This document shows positions 18,586-26,757 of a stretch of 64,000 nucleotides of DNA, piece after piece. The position numbers were made by a program, and so were the translations under genes. The notes under the pieces were generated by a model. It made no database searches. It saw only the letters and a list, made by a program, of their open reading frames with translations, and was not told the origin of the DNA. This DNA is from Candidatus Geothrix odensensis (GTDB lineage: Bacteria > Acidobacteriota > Holophagae > Holophagales > Holophagaceae). The stretch covers positions 1-64,000 of the forward strand of contig JADKCH010000017.1 in assembly GCA_016714685.1 (NCBI GenBank). The letters are read 5' to 3'. Numbering within the stretch: position 1 is the stretch's first letter; each line of letters begins with the position of its first letter.

Positions 18586-19914
18586 ATGACCCGAAGTCCT
18601 CGATGCCTGCCTCTGGGCGCGGTCCTGCTGGCCCTCCTGGCGGCGCCCGCCCAGGCCCAGACCGCCGCCAGTCCCGGGAAGGACGACCCCCGCGCCGTCC
18701 ACCTGCGGCGCATCCATCCCCCGGAACCCGCCGAGCGCATCGACTGGGCGGGACGCATCACGGAGCTCCTGAAGGAGGAAGCGGGCGACCTTACCCTCAC
18801 CGCCGTGGGCGACATGATCTTCAACCAGCCCATCACGCACCTGCCCGATCCCGACCGGGCTGGCCTTTTCCGCATCATGCAGGAAGCCGACGTGGCCTAC
18901 GGGAACATGGAGTTCTCCCTCAATGACCGGCCCGAGCTCCAGCGCCCCTTCTACAACTTCCGAGCACCGAAGGATTTCCGCTGGGAGCTCGCCCGCACGG
19001 GCATCAACCTCGTGAGCATGGCCAACAACCACGCCCTGGACTTCGGCCCCGAGGGCCTCAAGGAGTGCCTCCAGGCCCTGGACCACACCAACATCACCCA
19101 CGCGGGCGCCGGCACCACCCTGGCCGAAGCCCGCGCCCTGGGGAAGACCGAGCTGGCCGGCCACAGGACCACCGTGGGCCTCCTGGCCTACATGCGCTAC
19201 TGGACGGCCAAGTACCGCAGCCGGGATGCGAACGCGCCCTCGCTCGCCACCATCGACCCCGCCGTGATCCTGGTGGCGAAGGAGGGCAAGGTGGAAAAGG
19301 TGGAGGGCCCCCTGGCCTCCGACGTGGCCGCCATGGAGGACGACATCCTCCTGGCCCGTAGGAAGACCGACCTGCTGCTGGTCTCCCTGCACAACCACGA
19401 CGTGACCCACCACCGCGCCTACGGCATCCAGGACCGGACCCCGCCCAACGAGGAGATCATGTTCCGCCGCGCCATCGAGGCCGGGGCGGACGTGGTGCTG
19501 GGCACCGGCCCGCACGTGCTGCGCGGCATCGAGATCTACAAGGGACGGCCCATCTTCTACAGCCTGGGCGATTTCATCTACCAGTACCGCACCCCGGACC
19601 GGATTCCCGCCGACATCCTGCACCAGCGCGACATCGAGATGCCCCGGCCCCTCAATGTCTCCGTGTGGGACCGCCGCGAATCCCGCGAGGTGCTCGAGAC
19701 CGTGATGGTCCGCATGGTCACGAACCAGGGCAAGCTCAAGCGCATCCAGTTGCTGCCCATCACCATCGATGACGAGGGCCCCCTCTACGGCGTGCCGAAG
19801 CTGGCGGGCACGAAGCGCGGCGCCGAGATCATCGCGCTCCTGCAGAAGCTGTCAGAACCCTACGGCACCAAGATCGTCAAGAAGGGGTGGTACGCGGAGG
19901 TGGTGCTTCCCTAA
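18586..19914 (+). CDS. secreted CapA-family (metallophosphatase-like) protein
   Basis: About 442 aa with a signal peptide (LGAVLLALLAAPAQAQ) followed by a CapA/PgsA-type calcineurin-like fold: LTAVGDMIFNQPITH, YGNMEFSL, VSMANNHALDFG, LLLVSLHNHDVTHH, VVLGTGPHVLRGIEIYKG and FYSLGDFIYQ. CapA proteins act in poly-gamma-glutamate capsule synthesis or attachment, but many relatives occur without capsule genes, as here. The start is placed at ATG 18586, with an in-frame GTG at 18577 as an alternative. It is divergent from the methyltransferase gene. Its exact role is unknown. Confidence 0.88.
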   Translation: MTRSPRCLPLGAVLLALLAAPAQAQTAASPGKDDPRAVHLRRIHPPEPAERIDWAGRITELLKEEAGDLTLTAVGDMIFNQPITHLPDPDRAGLFRIMQEADVAYGNMEFSLNDRPELQRPFYNFRAPKDFRWELARTGINLVSMANNHALDFGPEGLKECLQALDHTNITHAGAGTTLAEARALGKTELAGHRTTVGLLAYMRYWTAKYRSRDANAPSLATIDPAVILVAKEGKVEKVEGPLASDVAAMEDDILLARRKTDLLLVSLHNHDVTHHRAYGIQDRTPPNEEIMFRRAIEAGADVVLGTGPHVLRGIEIYKGRPIFYSLGDFIYQYRTPDRIPADILHQRDIEMPRPLNVSVWDRRESREVLETVMVRMVTNQGKLKRIQLLPITIDDEGPLYGVPKLAGTKRGAEIIALLQKLSEPYGTKIVKKGWYAEVVLP

Positions 19915-19970
19915 CCTACTTCCCCCAATCGAGTGATCAACCACCGTTGTAGCCAATCTGTAATCAGGCT

Positions 19971-20077
19971 TTTATCGGTGTTTCTCGGAGTTCATCGGTG
20001 GCTATCTGATGTTTTTGCCGCCGGGGGTTCGAGAAAAGCGATTTGAACCACCGATAAACACCGATGCACACCGATCA
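19971..20077. repeat. dispersed inverted-repeat element, locus B
   Basis: The left arm at 19971-20003 (TTTATCGGTGTTTCTCGG, then AGTTCATCGGTGGCT) is the imperfect inverse of the right arm at 20045-20077 (GAACCACCGATAAACACCG, then ATGCACACCGATC). Each arm carries two or three ATCGGTG units. The ~42 bp between them are unrelated. It lies between the convergent CapA and M28 peptidase genes and is not coding. It is the same kind of element as at 10585 and 31776. Confidence 0.65.
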
Positions 20078-20151
20078 AGAAAAGGCCGAGTCAATCGATG
20101 GCCATGGGCTTCTCGATCCATTCGCTCAGTTGCTTCAGGTGCCCATGAATC

Positions 20152-21699
20152 TCACTGGTCCGCGAGCAGCCAGGCGGTGGCGAGGACGAGCCTGGCCATG
20201 CGTTTGACCTGGGCGGGGTCCAGCTTGTCCAGGGTGTCACCGGGCTTGTGGTACTCGGGGAAGTAGCTGCCGAAGAAGCGCACGAAGGGCAGGCCCAGGC
20301 GGGCGAAGTCGCGGTAGTCGCTGCCGCCGTTCCGGCCATCGGTCCAGTCCAGGTGCAGGGACATGCCCGTGTCCAGGCCTGCTTGCCGGAGGATGGGGCC
20401 AAGGTCCCGGTGCGCCGAGGAGAGGCCGGGCTCGGCGAAGCGGGCGGGGTCGAGGCCGTCGAGGAAGGCTGCCGGCGCCTTGGCTTCGGTGGCCAGTGTC
20501 TGGAGGTCCGTGGGCGTCCACGGGTGGCCGATCATGTCGAGGTTCAGGTAGGCCTTGGAGGTGGCCAAAGGCCAGCGGGGGTGGCGGGTGTAGTGGCTTG
20601 AACCGAACTTGCCCTCCTCCTCGCCGGTCCAGAAGGCGAAGAGGATCGTGCGGCGGGGGCGTGCATGGCTCATCGCGAACGAACGGGCGATCTCCAACAG
20701 GGCCGCCACGCCGGAGGCATTGTCATCGGCCCCGGGATGCAGCACGCCGTTCGGCCTGCCCAGGTGGTCCATGTGGGCGCCGATGAGGATGGCCTCCTGG
20801 CGCAGGGCCGGGTCGGATCCCTCCAGCCGGCCCAGCACGTTGAAGCCGAGCAGGTCCTTCTCGCGGCCGCGGATGTTGAGGGTGGCCGTCTCGGTGTGGC
20901 CCGCCTCGAGGGCCTGCCGCAGTTCTGCCGTCAGGGCCACGCGGCCCAGGGGCGGCTCGCCGGCTCGGGGAAGTCCCCGGGCGGCAAGGAAGAAGGGCAG
21001 GGTGGGCTCCTTGCCTTCCCTGATGCGCTGGTCGAGGCCCGCCTCCAGGGCGATGGCCCCCTTGGCGCCCAGCTTCTCCAGCAGGGCCAGGCGGTGATCG
21101 TAGCGATCCGCCGGGCGGGGCGAGGCGTAGCGTTCGATCAGCTCTGGTTTCCTCCAGGACTCACCCACGGGAAGGCCATCGACAAAGGCCACGATCCGGC
21201 CACGCACCTCGAGCCCACGGAAATCATCGTGGCCCATCGCGGGTTCCTGGATGCCGTAACCCGCGAAGACCACCGGTCCGGACAGCACTCCGGGCTCGAT
21301 GGCAGGCAGGACCGCATCCTGCCCGGCGTGGAAGGTGAACAGGTGGGATGGGGTGCGAAGGCGGATCGAACCGTTGCCGGGCCGGACCTCGCGCAGGGGC
21401 ACCGCCTGCAGCGGCGAGGTCCCCAGGGGGGGGATGCCCATGGCCTTCAGCTGATCCTTGAGGTAGTGCACCGTCGCGCTCAGGCCCCTGGTGCCCAGGC
21501 CCCGCCCCTCGCGCCGGGGATCGGCGAGCCAGGCCATGTGCTGCCTGATCCGGACGGTGTCCAGGCGCTCCAGGGCGGTGCCCATGGGCCCGGACTTGGC
21601 CTCGGGTTCCCTCGCGCGGACGAAGTCGCCACCCGGATCCTGGGCCAGAAGGCTGCCGGCCAGCAGGAAGGGCAGGGCGGAAGCGCCCAGACGCCTCAC
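20152..21699 (-). CDS. secreted M28-family zinc aminopeptidase
   Basis: A 515-aa exported peptidase: signal peptide (LGASALPFLLAGSLLAQ), a PA-like inserted domain in the middle, and an M28 catalytic domain with the co-catalytic zinc motifs HMDHLGRP, GADDNASGVAALLE, FWTGEEEGKFGS and LNLDMIG. M28 enzymes remove N-terminal residues from peptides outside the cytoplasm. The start is the GTG at 21699, which overlaps the stop of the upstream transporter gene by 4 nt; the longer open frame is out-of-frame transporter sequence. It is the last gene of the cyanophycinase/IadA unit. Confidence 0.9.
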   Translation of the reverse strand: MRRLGASALPFLLAGSLLAQDPGGDFVRAREPEAKSGPMGTALERLDTVRIRQHMAWLADPRREGRGLGTRGLSATVHYLKDQLKAMGIPPLGTSPLQAVPLREVRPGNGSIRLRTPSHLFTFHAGQDAVLPAIEPGVLSGPVVFAGYGIQEPAMGHDDFRGLEVRGRIVAFVDGLPVGESWRKPELIERYASPRPADRYDHRLALLEKLGAKGAIALEAGLDQRIREGKEPTLPFFLAARGLPRAGEPPLGRVALTAELRQALEAGHTETATLNIRGREKDLLGFNVLGRLEGSDPALRQEAILIGAHMDHLGRPNGVLHPGADDNASGVAALLEIARSFAMSHARPRRTILFAFWTGEEEGKFGSSHYTRHPRWPLATSKAYLNLDMIGHPWTPTDLQTLATEAKAPAAFLDGLDPARFAEPGLSSAHRDLGPILRQAGLDTGMSLHLDWTDGRNGGSDYRDFARLGLPFVRFFGSYFPEYHKPGDTLDKLDPAQVKRMARLVLATAWLLADQ

Positions 21700-23147
21700 A
21701 CCGGGCCCCAGTGGAAGAACAGCGTCGGCGGCACCAGCAGCAGGAAGGCCAGCACCACGAGGATGAGCATGAGGGGCAGGAACCACCGGGCCCAGCGTTC
21801 CCAGGGGATCTTCGCCGCGCCCAGGATGCCCATGGTGACGGCGCTGGTGGGCAGGATGGGATTGATCAGCTCCGACAGGGCGAAGCTGTAGACGCAGGTC
21901 TGGCGCGTGATGCCCACCAGGTCCGACAGGGGCGCCATCACCGGCATGGTGAGCGCGGCCTGGGAGGTGCCCGAGTGGATGAAGAAGTTGATGACGCACT
22001 GCACCAGGAACATCACCTGGGCGGTCATGGCATGGGGCAGCACCCGGATGGCGTTGGAGCCGTACAGCAGCAGGGTGTCCATGATCTTGGCGTCATTGGC
22101 GATGACCAGCAGGGCCCGGGCGCAGGCCACGATGAACACCACGCCCACCATGTCCTTGGCCCCCGCCACGAAGTGCTTGGCGATCGTGCTGGGTCCCATG
22201 CGGGAGATCAGGCCGATGAGGATGCCCATGCCCAGGAACAGCGCCGCGATGGGCTCCAGGTACCAGTGGTGCTTCAGCACGCCCCAGACCAGCAGGATGA
22301 GCGCGCCCAGGAAGGTGAGCAGGGCGAGGATGTGGGAGGCGTTCCAGGCTTCGCTGGACTCCGCTGTGGCGTGGGATTCCCGGGCCAGGTCCAGGTCCCG
22401 CACGGGGCTCAGCTCGGGGTTCTTCTTGATCTTGGCGGCGTAGACCATCACGTAGGCGATCACGACGGCCGTGGCCACCACCCAGGCGCAGACCCGATAG
22501 CCCAGGCCCGAGTAGATGGGGACGCCCGCGATGCCCTGGGCCACGCCCACGGTAAAGGGGTTGAAGAAGGCGCAGGCGAAGCCCGCCGCGGCGCCCAGGA
22601 AGGGGATGGCCGTGCCCACGATGGAGTCGTAGCCCAGCGCCCGGGACAGGGCGATGAAGATCATCACGAGGGGGATCAGCTCCTCCGCCATGCCGAACAC
22701 GGCCCCGGCCAGGGAGAACACGGTCATCAGCACGGGGATGAAGAGCAGCTCCAGGAAGGGGCGGCGCCGCACGTGCACCGTGAGCCGCTTGATGCCCTGC
22801 TCCACGGCGCCGGTCTCCTGGAAGATGCCGAAGCTGCCGCCGATGATGAGCAGGAAGGAGATGAGCCCGGCACCATCCAGGAAGCCCTTGATGGGGGCCT
22901 GGAAGAGGGTCTGGAGCCCCAGGTAGGTCTTGGGCAGCTCGCGGAAGGTGCCGTCCACGGGGACCTTGAGGCGGCTGCCGTCCGGCAGCAGCTTCTCGAT
23001 GCGCTGGAACTCGCCGGAGGGCACCAGCCAGGAGAGGATCAGCACCAGGACGATGAGGGCCCCCACGATGACCAGCGTGTGGGGCATCTTCAGGCCCGCG
23101 GCGGGCGCGGTGGGCTTGGTTTCCGGAGCCTGGACTGGATCGGTCAC
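21696..23147 (-). CDS. YfcC-family (DcuC superfamily) membrane transporter
   Basis: A 483-aa integral membrane protein with about twelve hydrophobic segments and YfcC-like motifs (WLVPSGEFQR near the N-terminus, GMAEELIPL, FFIHSGTSQAALTMPVMAPL). The family is annotated as C4-dicarboxylate or amino acid/peptide carriers and often sits beside peptidases. Here its start overlaps the stop of iadA (ATGA), so import or exchange of an aspartyl dipeptide or its products is a reasonable inference. It is translationally coupled to the M28 gene downstream. Confidence 0.88.
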   Translation of the reverse strand: MTDPVQAPETKPTAPAAGLKMPHTLVIVGALIVLVLILSWLVPSGEFQRIEKLLPDGSRLKVPVDGTFRELPKTYLGLQTLFQAPIKGFLDGAGLISFLLIIGGSFGIFQETGAVEQGIKRLTVHVRRRPFLELLFIPVLMTVFSLAGAVFGMAEELIPLVMIFIALSRALGYDSIVGTAIPFLGAAAGFACAFFNPFTVGVAQGIAGVPIYSGLGYRVCAWVVATAVVIAYVMVYAAKIKKNPELSPVRDLDLARESHATAESSEAWNASHILALLTFLGALILLVWGVLKHHWYLEPIAALFLGMGILIGLISRMGPSTIAKHFVAGAKDMVGVVFIVACARALLVIANDAKIMDTLLLYGSNAIRVLPHAMTAQVMFLVQCVINFFIHSGTSQAALTMPVMAPLSDLVGITRQTCVYSFALSELINPILPTSAVTMGILGAAKIPWERWARWFLPLMLILVVLAFLLLVPPTLFFHWGPV

Positions 23148-24310
23148 TGGAACATCCCCTTCGCCAACAGCTTGCCTGATTTCATGAGCAGGCGCCCCTT
23201 GGCGATGACGGTGCGGACCTCCAGATTCTGGGGATCCAGCAGGACCAGGTCCGCGTCCAGGCCCGGTGCCAGCCGTCCCTTGTTACGCAGCTTGAGGATG
23301 CGGGCGGGGTTCGCGGTGATGACCCGCAGGGCGGTCTCCAGGGCGATGCCCTCCTCCAGCACCGCCTGGCGCACGGCGGGGAAGAGCGAGGTGACCCGGC
23401 CCACCGAGATGTCCTGCAGCTTGCCCTGGTGGTCCCAGTCCGGCAGGCTGCCCTGGCCATCGGAGGTGAAGGTGATGTGGCCCGGATCCACGCCGGCTTC
23501 CAGCATGCGGCGCAGGGCCTTGGCGCAGGGGATCTCCCCCTCCGCCAGGTACGAGGGCAGGGTGGAGGTGGTGAAGTCCACGAAGCCGCCGGCCTTGGCG
23601 TAGGCGATGCCCTCCTCGAAGAGGTGCGGGTTGCGGTTGATGTGGGTGGGCAGCATCTGGGCGGCGGACAGCTCGGTCTCGGCCACGATGCGGCGCAGGA
23701 AATCCAGGCCCCGGGCGCCATCGCCCAGGTGCACGTTCACGATGCCCGCCTTGCCCGACAGCATGCCGCCGCGCCGCGCCATGGCCACCACCTGGGCGAA
23801 GGCCTCGAAGGTGGGCTGGCTGGAGCGGTGGTCCGACAGGGCCACTTCCCCGGCGCCGATGACCTTCTCGATGAAGAGCAGGTCCTCCTCCAGGCTGGGC
23901 ATGAGGGTGCGCAGGGGGACGCCGTAGGAACCGGAGTACACGAAGGTGCTGATGCCCTCCTCGTCCAGGCCCTTGGCCTTGGCCAGGAGGCCCGCCATGT
24001 TGCGGGTGTAGCCGTCGGTGCCCAGGCAGCCCACCACGGTGGTGACGCCGCCCTGGATGGCATCCGTGAGGGGCAGGTCCGGCGTGCGGGTGGCGAAGCC
24101 GCCTTCGCCGCCGCCGCCCATGATGTGCACGTGGCCATCGATGAAGCCCGGCACGGCCTTGAGGTTCCGGGCCTCGATCACCTCGCAGTACTTGCGGGGG
24201 ATGCGGATGTCGGGCTCCATGCGGAGGATCTTCCCCCCGCCCAGGAGCAGGTCGCAGCGTCCCCCGGGTTCCGGGGCGTAGACATCGGCATTCTTGATGA
24301 GGAGCAGCAT
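23144..24310 (-). CDS. iadA: isoaspartyl dipeptidase
   Basis: IadA hydrolyses beta-aspartyl (isoaspartyl) dipeptides in the cytoplasm, including the beta-Asp-Arg released from cyanophycin. The 388-aa protein is an amidohydrolase with the metal-binding GFIDGHVHIMGGGGEGG (two His), the conserved VVGCLGTDGYTR, SDHRSS, LPTHINRN and TSDGQGSLPDWD motifs, all placed as in E. coli IadA. It lies between an M14 peptidase gene (35-bp gap) and the coupled YfcC-type transporter. Confidence 0.95.
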   Translation of the reverse strand: MLLLIKNADVYAPEPGGRCDLLLGGGKILRMEPDIRIPRKYCEVIEARNLKAVPGFIDGHVHIMGGGGEGGFATRTPDLPLTDAIQGGVTTVVGCLGTDGYTRNMAGLLAKAKGLDEEGISTFVYSGSYGVPLRTLMPSLEEDLLFIEKVIGAGEVALSDHRSSQPTFEAFAQVVAMARRGGMLSGKAGIVNVHLGDGARGLDFLRRIVAETELSAAQMLPTHINRNPHLFEEGIAYAKAGGFVDFTTSTLPSYLAEGEIPCAKALRRMLEAGVDPGHITFTSDGQGSLPDWDHQGKLQDISVGRVTSLFPAVRQAVLEEGIALETALRVITANPARILKLRNKGRLAPGLDADLVLLDPQNLEVRTVIAKGRLLMKSGKLLAKGMFQ

Positions 24311-24345
24311 GGGGACTCCTTCCGGGCCCTGGGCCCGGAGCGGGT

Positions 24346-25842
24346 TCAGAAGATGCGGGTGACGGGCAGGTCCGCGCCGGGCTTGGCCAGCTCGCGGAAC
24401 CCAGGGTAGCCATAGAGCCCATAGAGCAGGCAGGGCTCCAGCACCTGGATGGCGCGCCGGGCCAGGTCCTGGTCCAAGGGGACGAGGACCGTCCCGGCGG
24501 GCAGGTCCATGTCGGCCTGGGGCTGGCGCTCCACGATCTGGCGGTCCTTGTAGCGCTGGTACAGCTCGTCATAGGGCTCTTCGATGCGGAGGAGCCTGAC
24601 GCGCTCGACCTTGGCGCGGCGGGGCGAGGCCAGGGTCTCCCAGCGCAGGCCCTGGGCTTCCAGCACCGGGAGGAAGCGCGCGGCGGCGGCGGGCTCGATG
24701 GCATAGGCCCGGGGTGTGGGCACGGCGCCCTTCACCACCAGGTCGGTCATGGCCATGGCCGTGGGCACCTCCAGGGTGCGGCCCGTGGCCAGCTCGCGCA
24801 CCTTCACGGCGTCGACCTTGCCGCCGGCGTTGGCCCAGAAGGTGTTGGTGGCGATGAAGGGCGGCAGCGGCTCGCGGCGGGCGCGCTCCGCCAGCTTCAG
24901 GATCCGGTCGCGCCAGGCGCGATCCCCCAGCAGGTGCCGGTAGAGGATGCGGTAGCCATCCACCCGCTCGCCCAGGTCGGCCTGGGGGTCGGGGGAGCGA
25001 TGGCGCACGCCGGCCTCGATGATGAGGGAGAGGGCGCCCAGGGTGCCCAGGCCGTTGCGGCCGTCATCGACCTCCGGCGTGGAGGGGCGCAGCTCTTCGT
25101 CGGGTGGCGGTCCCCCCACCAGGTAGCGGCGGTAGGCGTGCCCGGCCTTCTGCTGCAGGGGGGCGGCGGCCGTCACGGCCTCCAGGGCCGCGGCCTTGAG
25201 GTAGTCGGGGATCAGCGGGTGGTTGCAGCCGTCCATGGTGATGACGGGCCAGGCCTCCCAGCCGCGCTTGGCGTAGTCTTCGCTATCCCGGCCGAACTCG
25301 TGGCTGTCCACGGCCAGGTGCGGACGGAGGCGGCGGGCCACGCGGTGCAGGGCCCGGGTCTCGGGCTGGGCCAGCAGCAGGTGGTCGCGGTTCAGGTCTG
25401 CCCCGGCGCCGTTGAAGCGGCGGTGGGCCACGGCGCCGTCCGGATTGAGCATGGGCATGAGGTAGAGGTCCACGTCCTCGGGCAGCAGCTCCGGCTTCGC
25501 GGCGATGTCGCGGATGAGGGTGAGCAGGGCGTCCTTGCCCGCCACCTCGTCCCCGTGCTGCTGGGCGTAGTAGAGCACCCGGAACCGCGCCCTGGCGCCG
25601 CCACGATTGAGGCGCACCAGGAGGACCTTGCGGCCTTCGGTGCTCCGGGCCTCCTCGGTGATGGTGATGAAGCCGGGTTTCGCCACGCCTTTGAGGAAAG
25701 CGAGCATCTCCTCGTAGGACGCGGTCCGGCGCATGGCGCGGTGGTCCCCAGGGAAGGGCGCCTGGGGTGGGGTGGCGAGGCCCGTCATCCCGAGGGCGAG
25801 GAGCAGCCCGGCAATGCGGAGCTGGCGGGTGCCGCGGCTCAC
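24346..25842 (-). CDS. secreted M14-family zinc carboxypeptidase
   Basis: A 498-aa exported peptidase with an N-terminal signal (LRIAGLLLALGMTGLA). The zinc site is in QQHGDEVAGKD (HxxE) with the third ligand in AVDSHE; substrate-contact motifs MLNPDGAV and DLNRDH are also present. M14 enzymes cleave C-terminal residues or amide-linked side groups. It starts inside the stop of the cyanophycinase gene (4-nt overlap), which ties it to the same peptide-degradation unit. The length is greater than that of simple carboxypeptidases because of an extra C-terminal region. Confidence 0.9.
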   Translation of the reverse strand: MSRGTRQLRIAGLLLALGMTGLATPPQAPFPGDHRAMRRTASYEEMLAFLKGVAKPGFITITEEARSTEGRKVLLVRLNRGGARARFRVLYYAQQHGDEVAGKDALLTLIRDIAAKPELLPEDVDLYLMPMLNPDGAVAHRRFNGAGADLNRDHLLLAQPETRALHRVARRLRPHLAVDSHEFGRDSEDYAKRGWEAWPVITMDGCNHPLIPDYLKAAALEAVTAAAPLQQKAGHAYRRYLVGGPPPDEELRPSTPEVDDGRNGLGTLGALSLIIEAGVRHRSPDPQADLGERVDGYRILYRHLLGDRAWRDRILKLAERARREPLPPFIATNTFWANAGGKVDAVKVRELATGRTLEVPTAMAMTDLVVKGAVPTPRAYAIEPAAAARFLPVLEAQGLRWETLASPRRAKVERVRLLRIEEPYDELYQRYKDRQIVERQPQADMDLPAGTVLVPLDQDLARRAIQVLEPCLLYGLYGYPGFRELAKPGADLPVTRIF

Positions 25843-26678
25843 TGGGAGACCTTGCGGGTGGCCAGGGCGATGGCCTGCCCGGCGCGGAGCACGTGAATCC
25901 GCAGGTCGCGCAGGGTGGCGCCGTTCACGGTCATGTCCGCGGGATCGAAGACCATCACGGAGCGGTCGCCCACCACGGTGGCCTTCCCATCCTTCACCAC
26001 CAGGGCCGTGGCTTCATCGATGCCGAGGCCCAGGTGGTCGGGACGCTCCATGATCAGGCTGAAGAGGCGGTTCTGGCGGCCCCGCCGCAGGAAGTGCTGG
26101 TCCACCAGCACCCCCTCGGGCAGGAAGCCCATGCCCTCGCGGGTGCGGTAGGATCCAGGGCCGAACTCGGCCCACTCGTTCTTCCCGTGCCGGTCATCGC
26201 CCGTGAGCATCACCTTGGACATGATGGCGGCTCCGGCGCTGGTGCCGCCGATGGCGGCCCCGGCGGCGTAGCGCTCGAGGATGAGCTTCTGGAGCGGCGT
26301 GCCCACGATGCAGTCGCCCACCCGGTTCTGGTCCCCCCCCGAGAACCAGAACCCCGTGCAGCGCTTCGCCCGCTCCAGCAGCTCGGGCTGGGAGGCCTGC
26401 TCCCGGGCCCGCACATCCAGGGCCACGAAGGTGAGCCCCGCCTTTTCGAGATCCTCCTTCCACTCCTTGAGGGCCCCGTCCGGATCACTGGTGGAGGTGG
26501 GGATGATGCCCACCACCCCGCCCCTGCCGCCGGAGGCGCTGAGAAACGCATCCAGAATCGGCTGCGGCATCCCGCCCCCGCCCACGATGACCAGGGTGCC
26601 CCTGGGAGAAGAGGAGGCGGGACCGCCCGCGGTCAGAGTGGCGCAGGCCAGGGCGAGGGCTAGAAAGAATCGGTGCAT
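25839..26678 (-). CDS. secreted cyanophycinase-like S51 peptidase
   Basis: A 279-aa protein with a signal peptide (FFLALALACATLTAG). The fold and motifs match cyanophycinase (CphB/CphE): LVIVGGGGMPQPILDAF, GIIPTSTSDPDG, FSGGDQNRV and the nucleophile loop GGTSAGAAIMS. Cyanophycinase splits multi-L-arginyl-poly-L-aspartate into beta-Asp-Arg dipeptides. Export suggests an extracellular CphE-type enzyme acting on polymer from other organisms; no cyanophycin synthetase is in the window. It overlaps the downstream M14 gene by 4 nt. Confidence 0.9.
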   Translation of the reverse strand: MHRFFLALALACATLTAGGPASSSPRGTLVIVGGGGMPQPILDAFLSASGGRGGVVGIIPTSTSDPDGALKEWKEDLEKAGLTFVALDVRAREQASQPELLERAKRCTGFWFSGGDQNRVGDCIVGTPLQKLILERYAAGAAIGGTSAGAAIMSKVMLTGDDRHGKNEWAEFGPGSYRTREGMGFLPEGVLVDQHFLRRGRQNRLFSLIMERPDHLGLGIDEATALVVKDGKATVVGDRSVMVFDPADMTVNGATLRDLRIHVLRAGQAIALATRKVSQ

Positions 26679-26698
26679 GGGTCCATCACATCACTGAG

Positions 26699-26730
26699 GC
26701 GGCGGGGCGGCTATTCACGCGCCCCGCCGC
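26699..26730. terminator. hairpin between the TonB receptor and cyanophycinase genes
   Basis: GCGGCGGGGCG (26699-26709) pairs perfectly with CGCCCCGCCGC (26720-26730) across a 10-nt loop. It lies in the 79-bp gap after the receptor stop codon. No T-tract follows, so it may stabilise or attenuate the receptor transcript rather than stop it fully. This would let the receptor be made in excess of the enzymes. Confidence 0.45.
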
Positions 26731-26757
26731 TGGTTCACACGCTGCTTGAAAGAGGGA

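Noticed and set aside
21711..23603. A 630-codon plus-strand frame across the YfcC-type transporter and iadA genes
   Set aside because: Compositionally biased shadow of well-supported minus-strand genes, with no recognisable motif.
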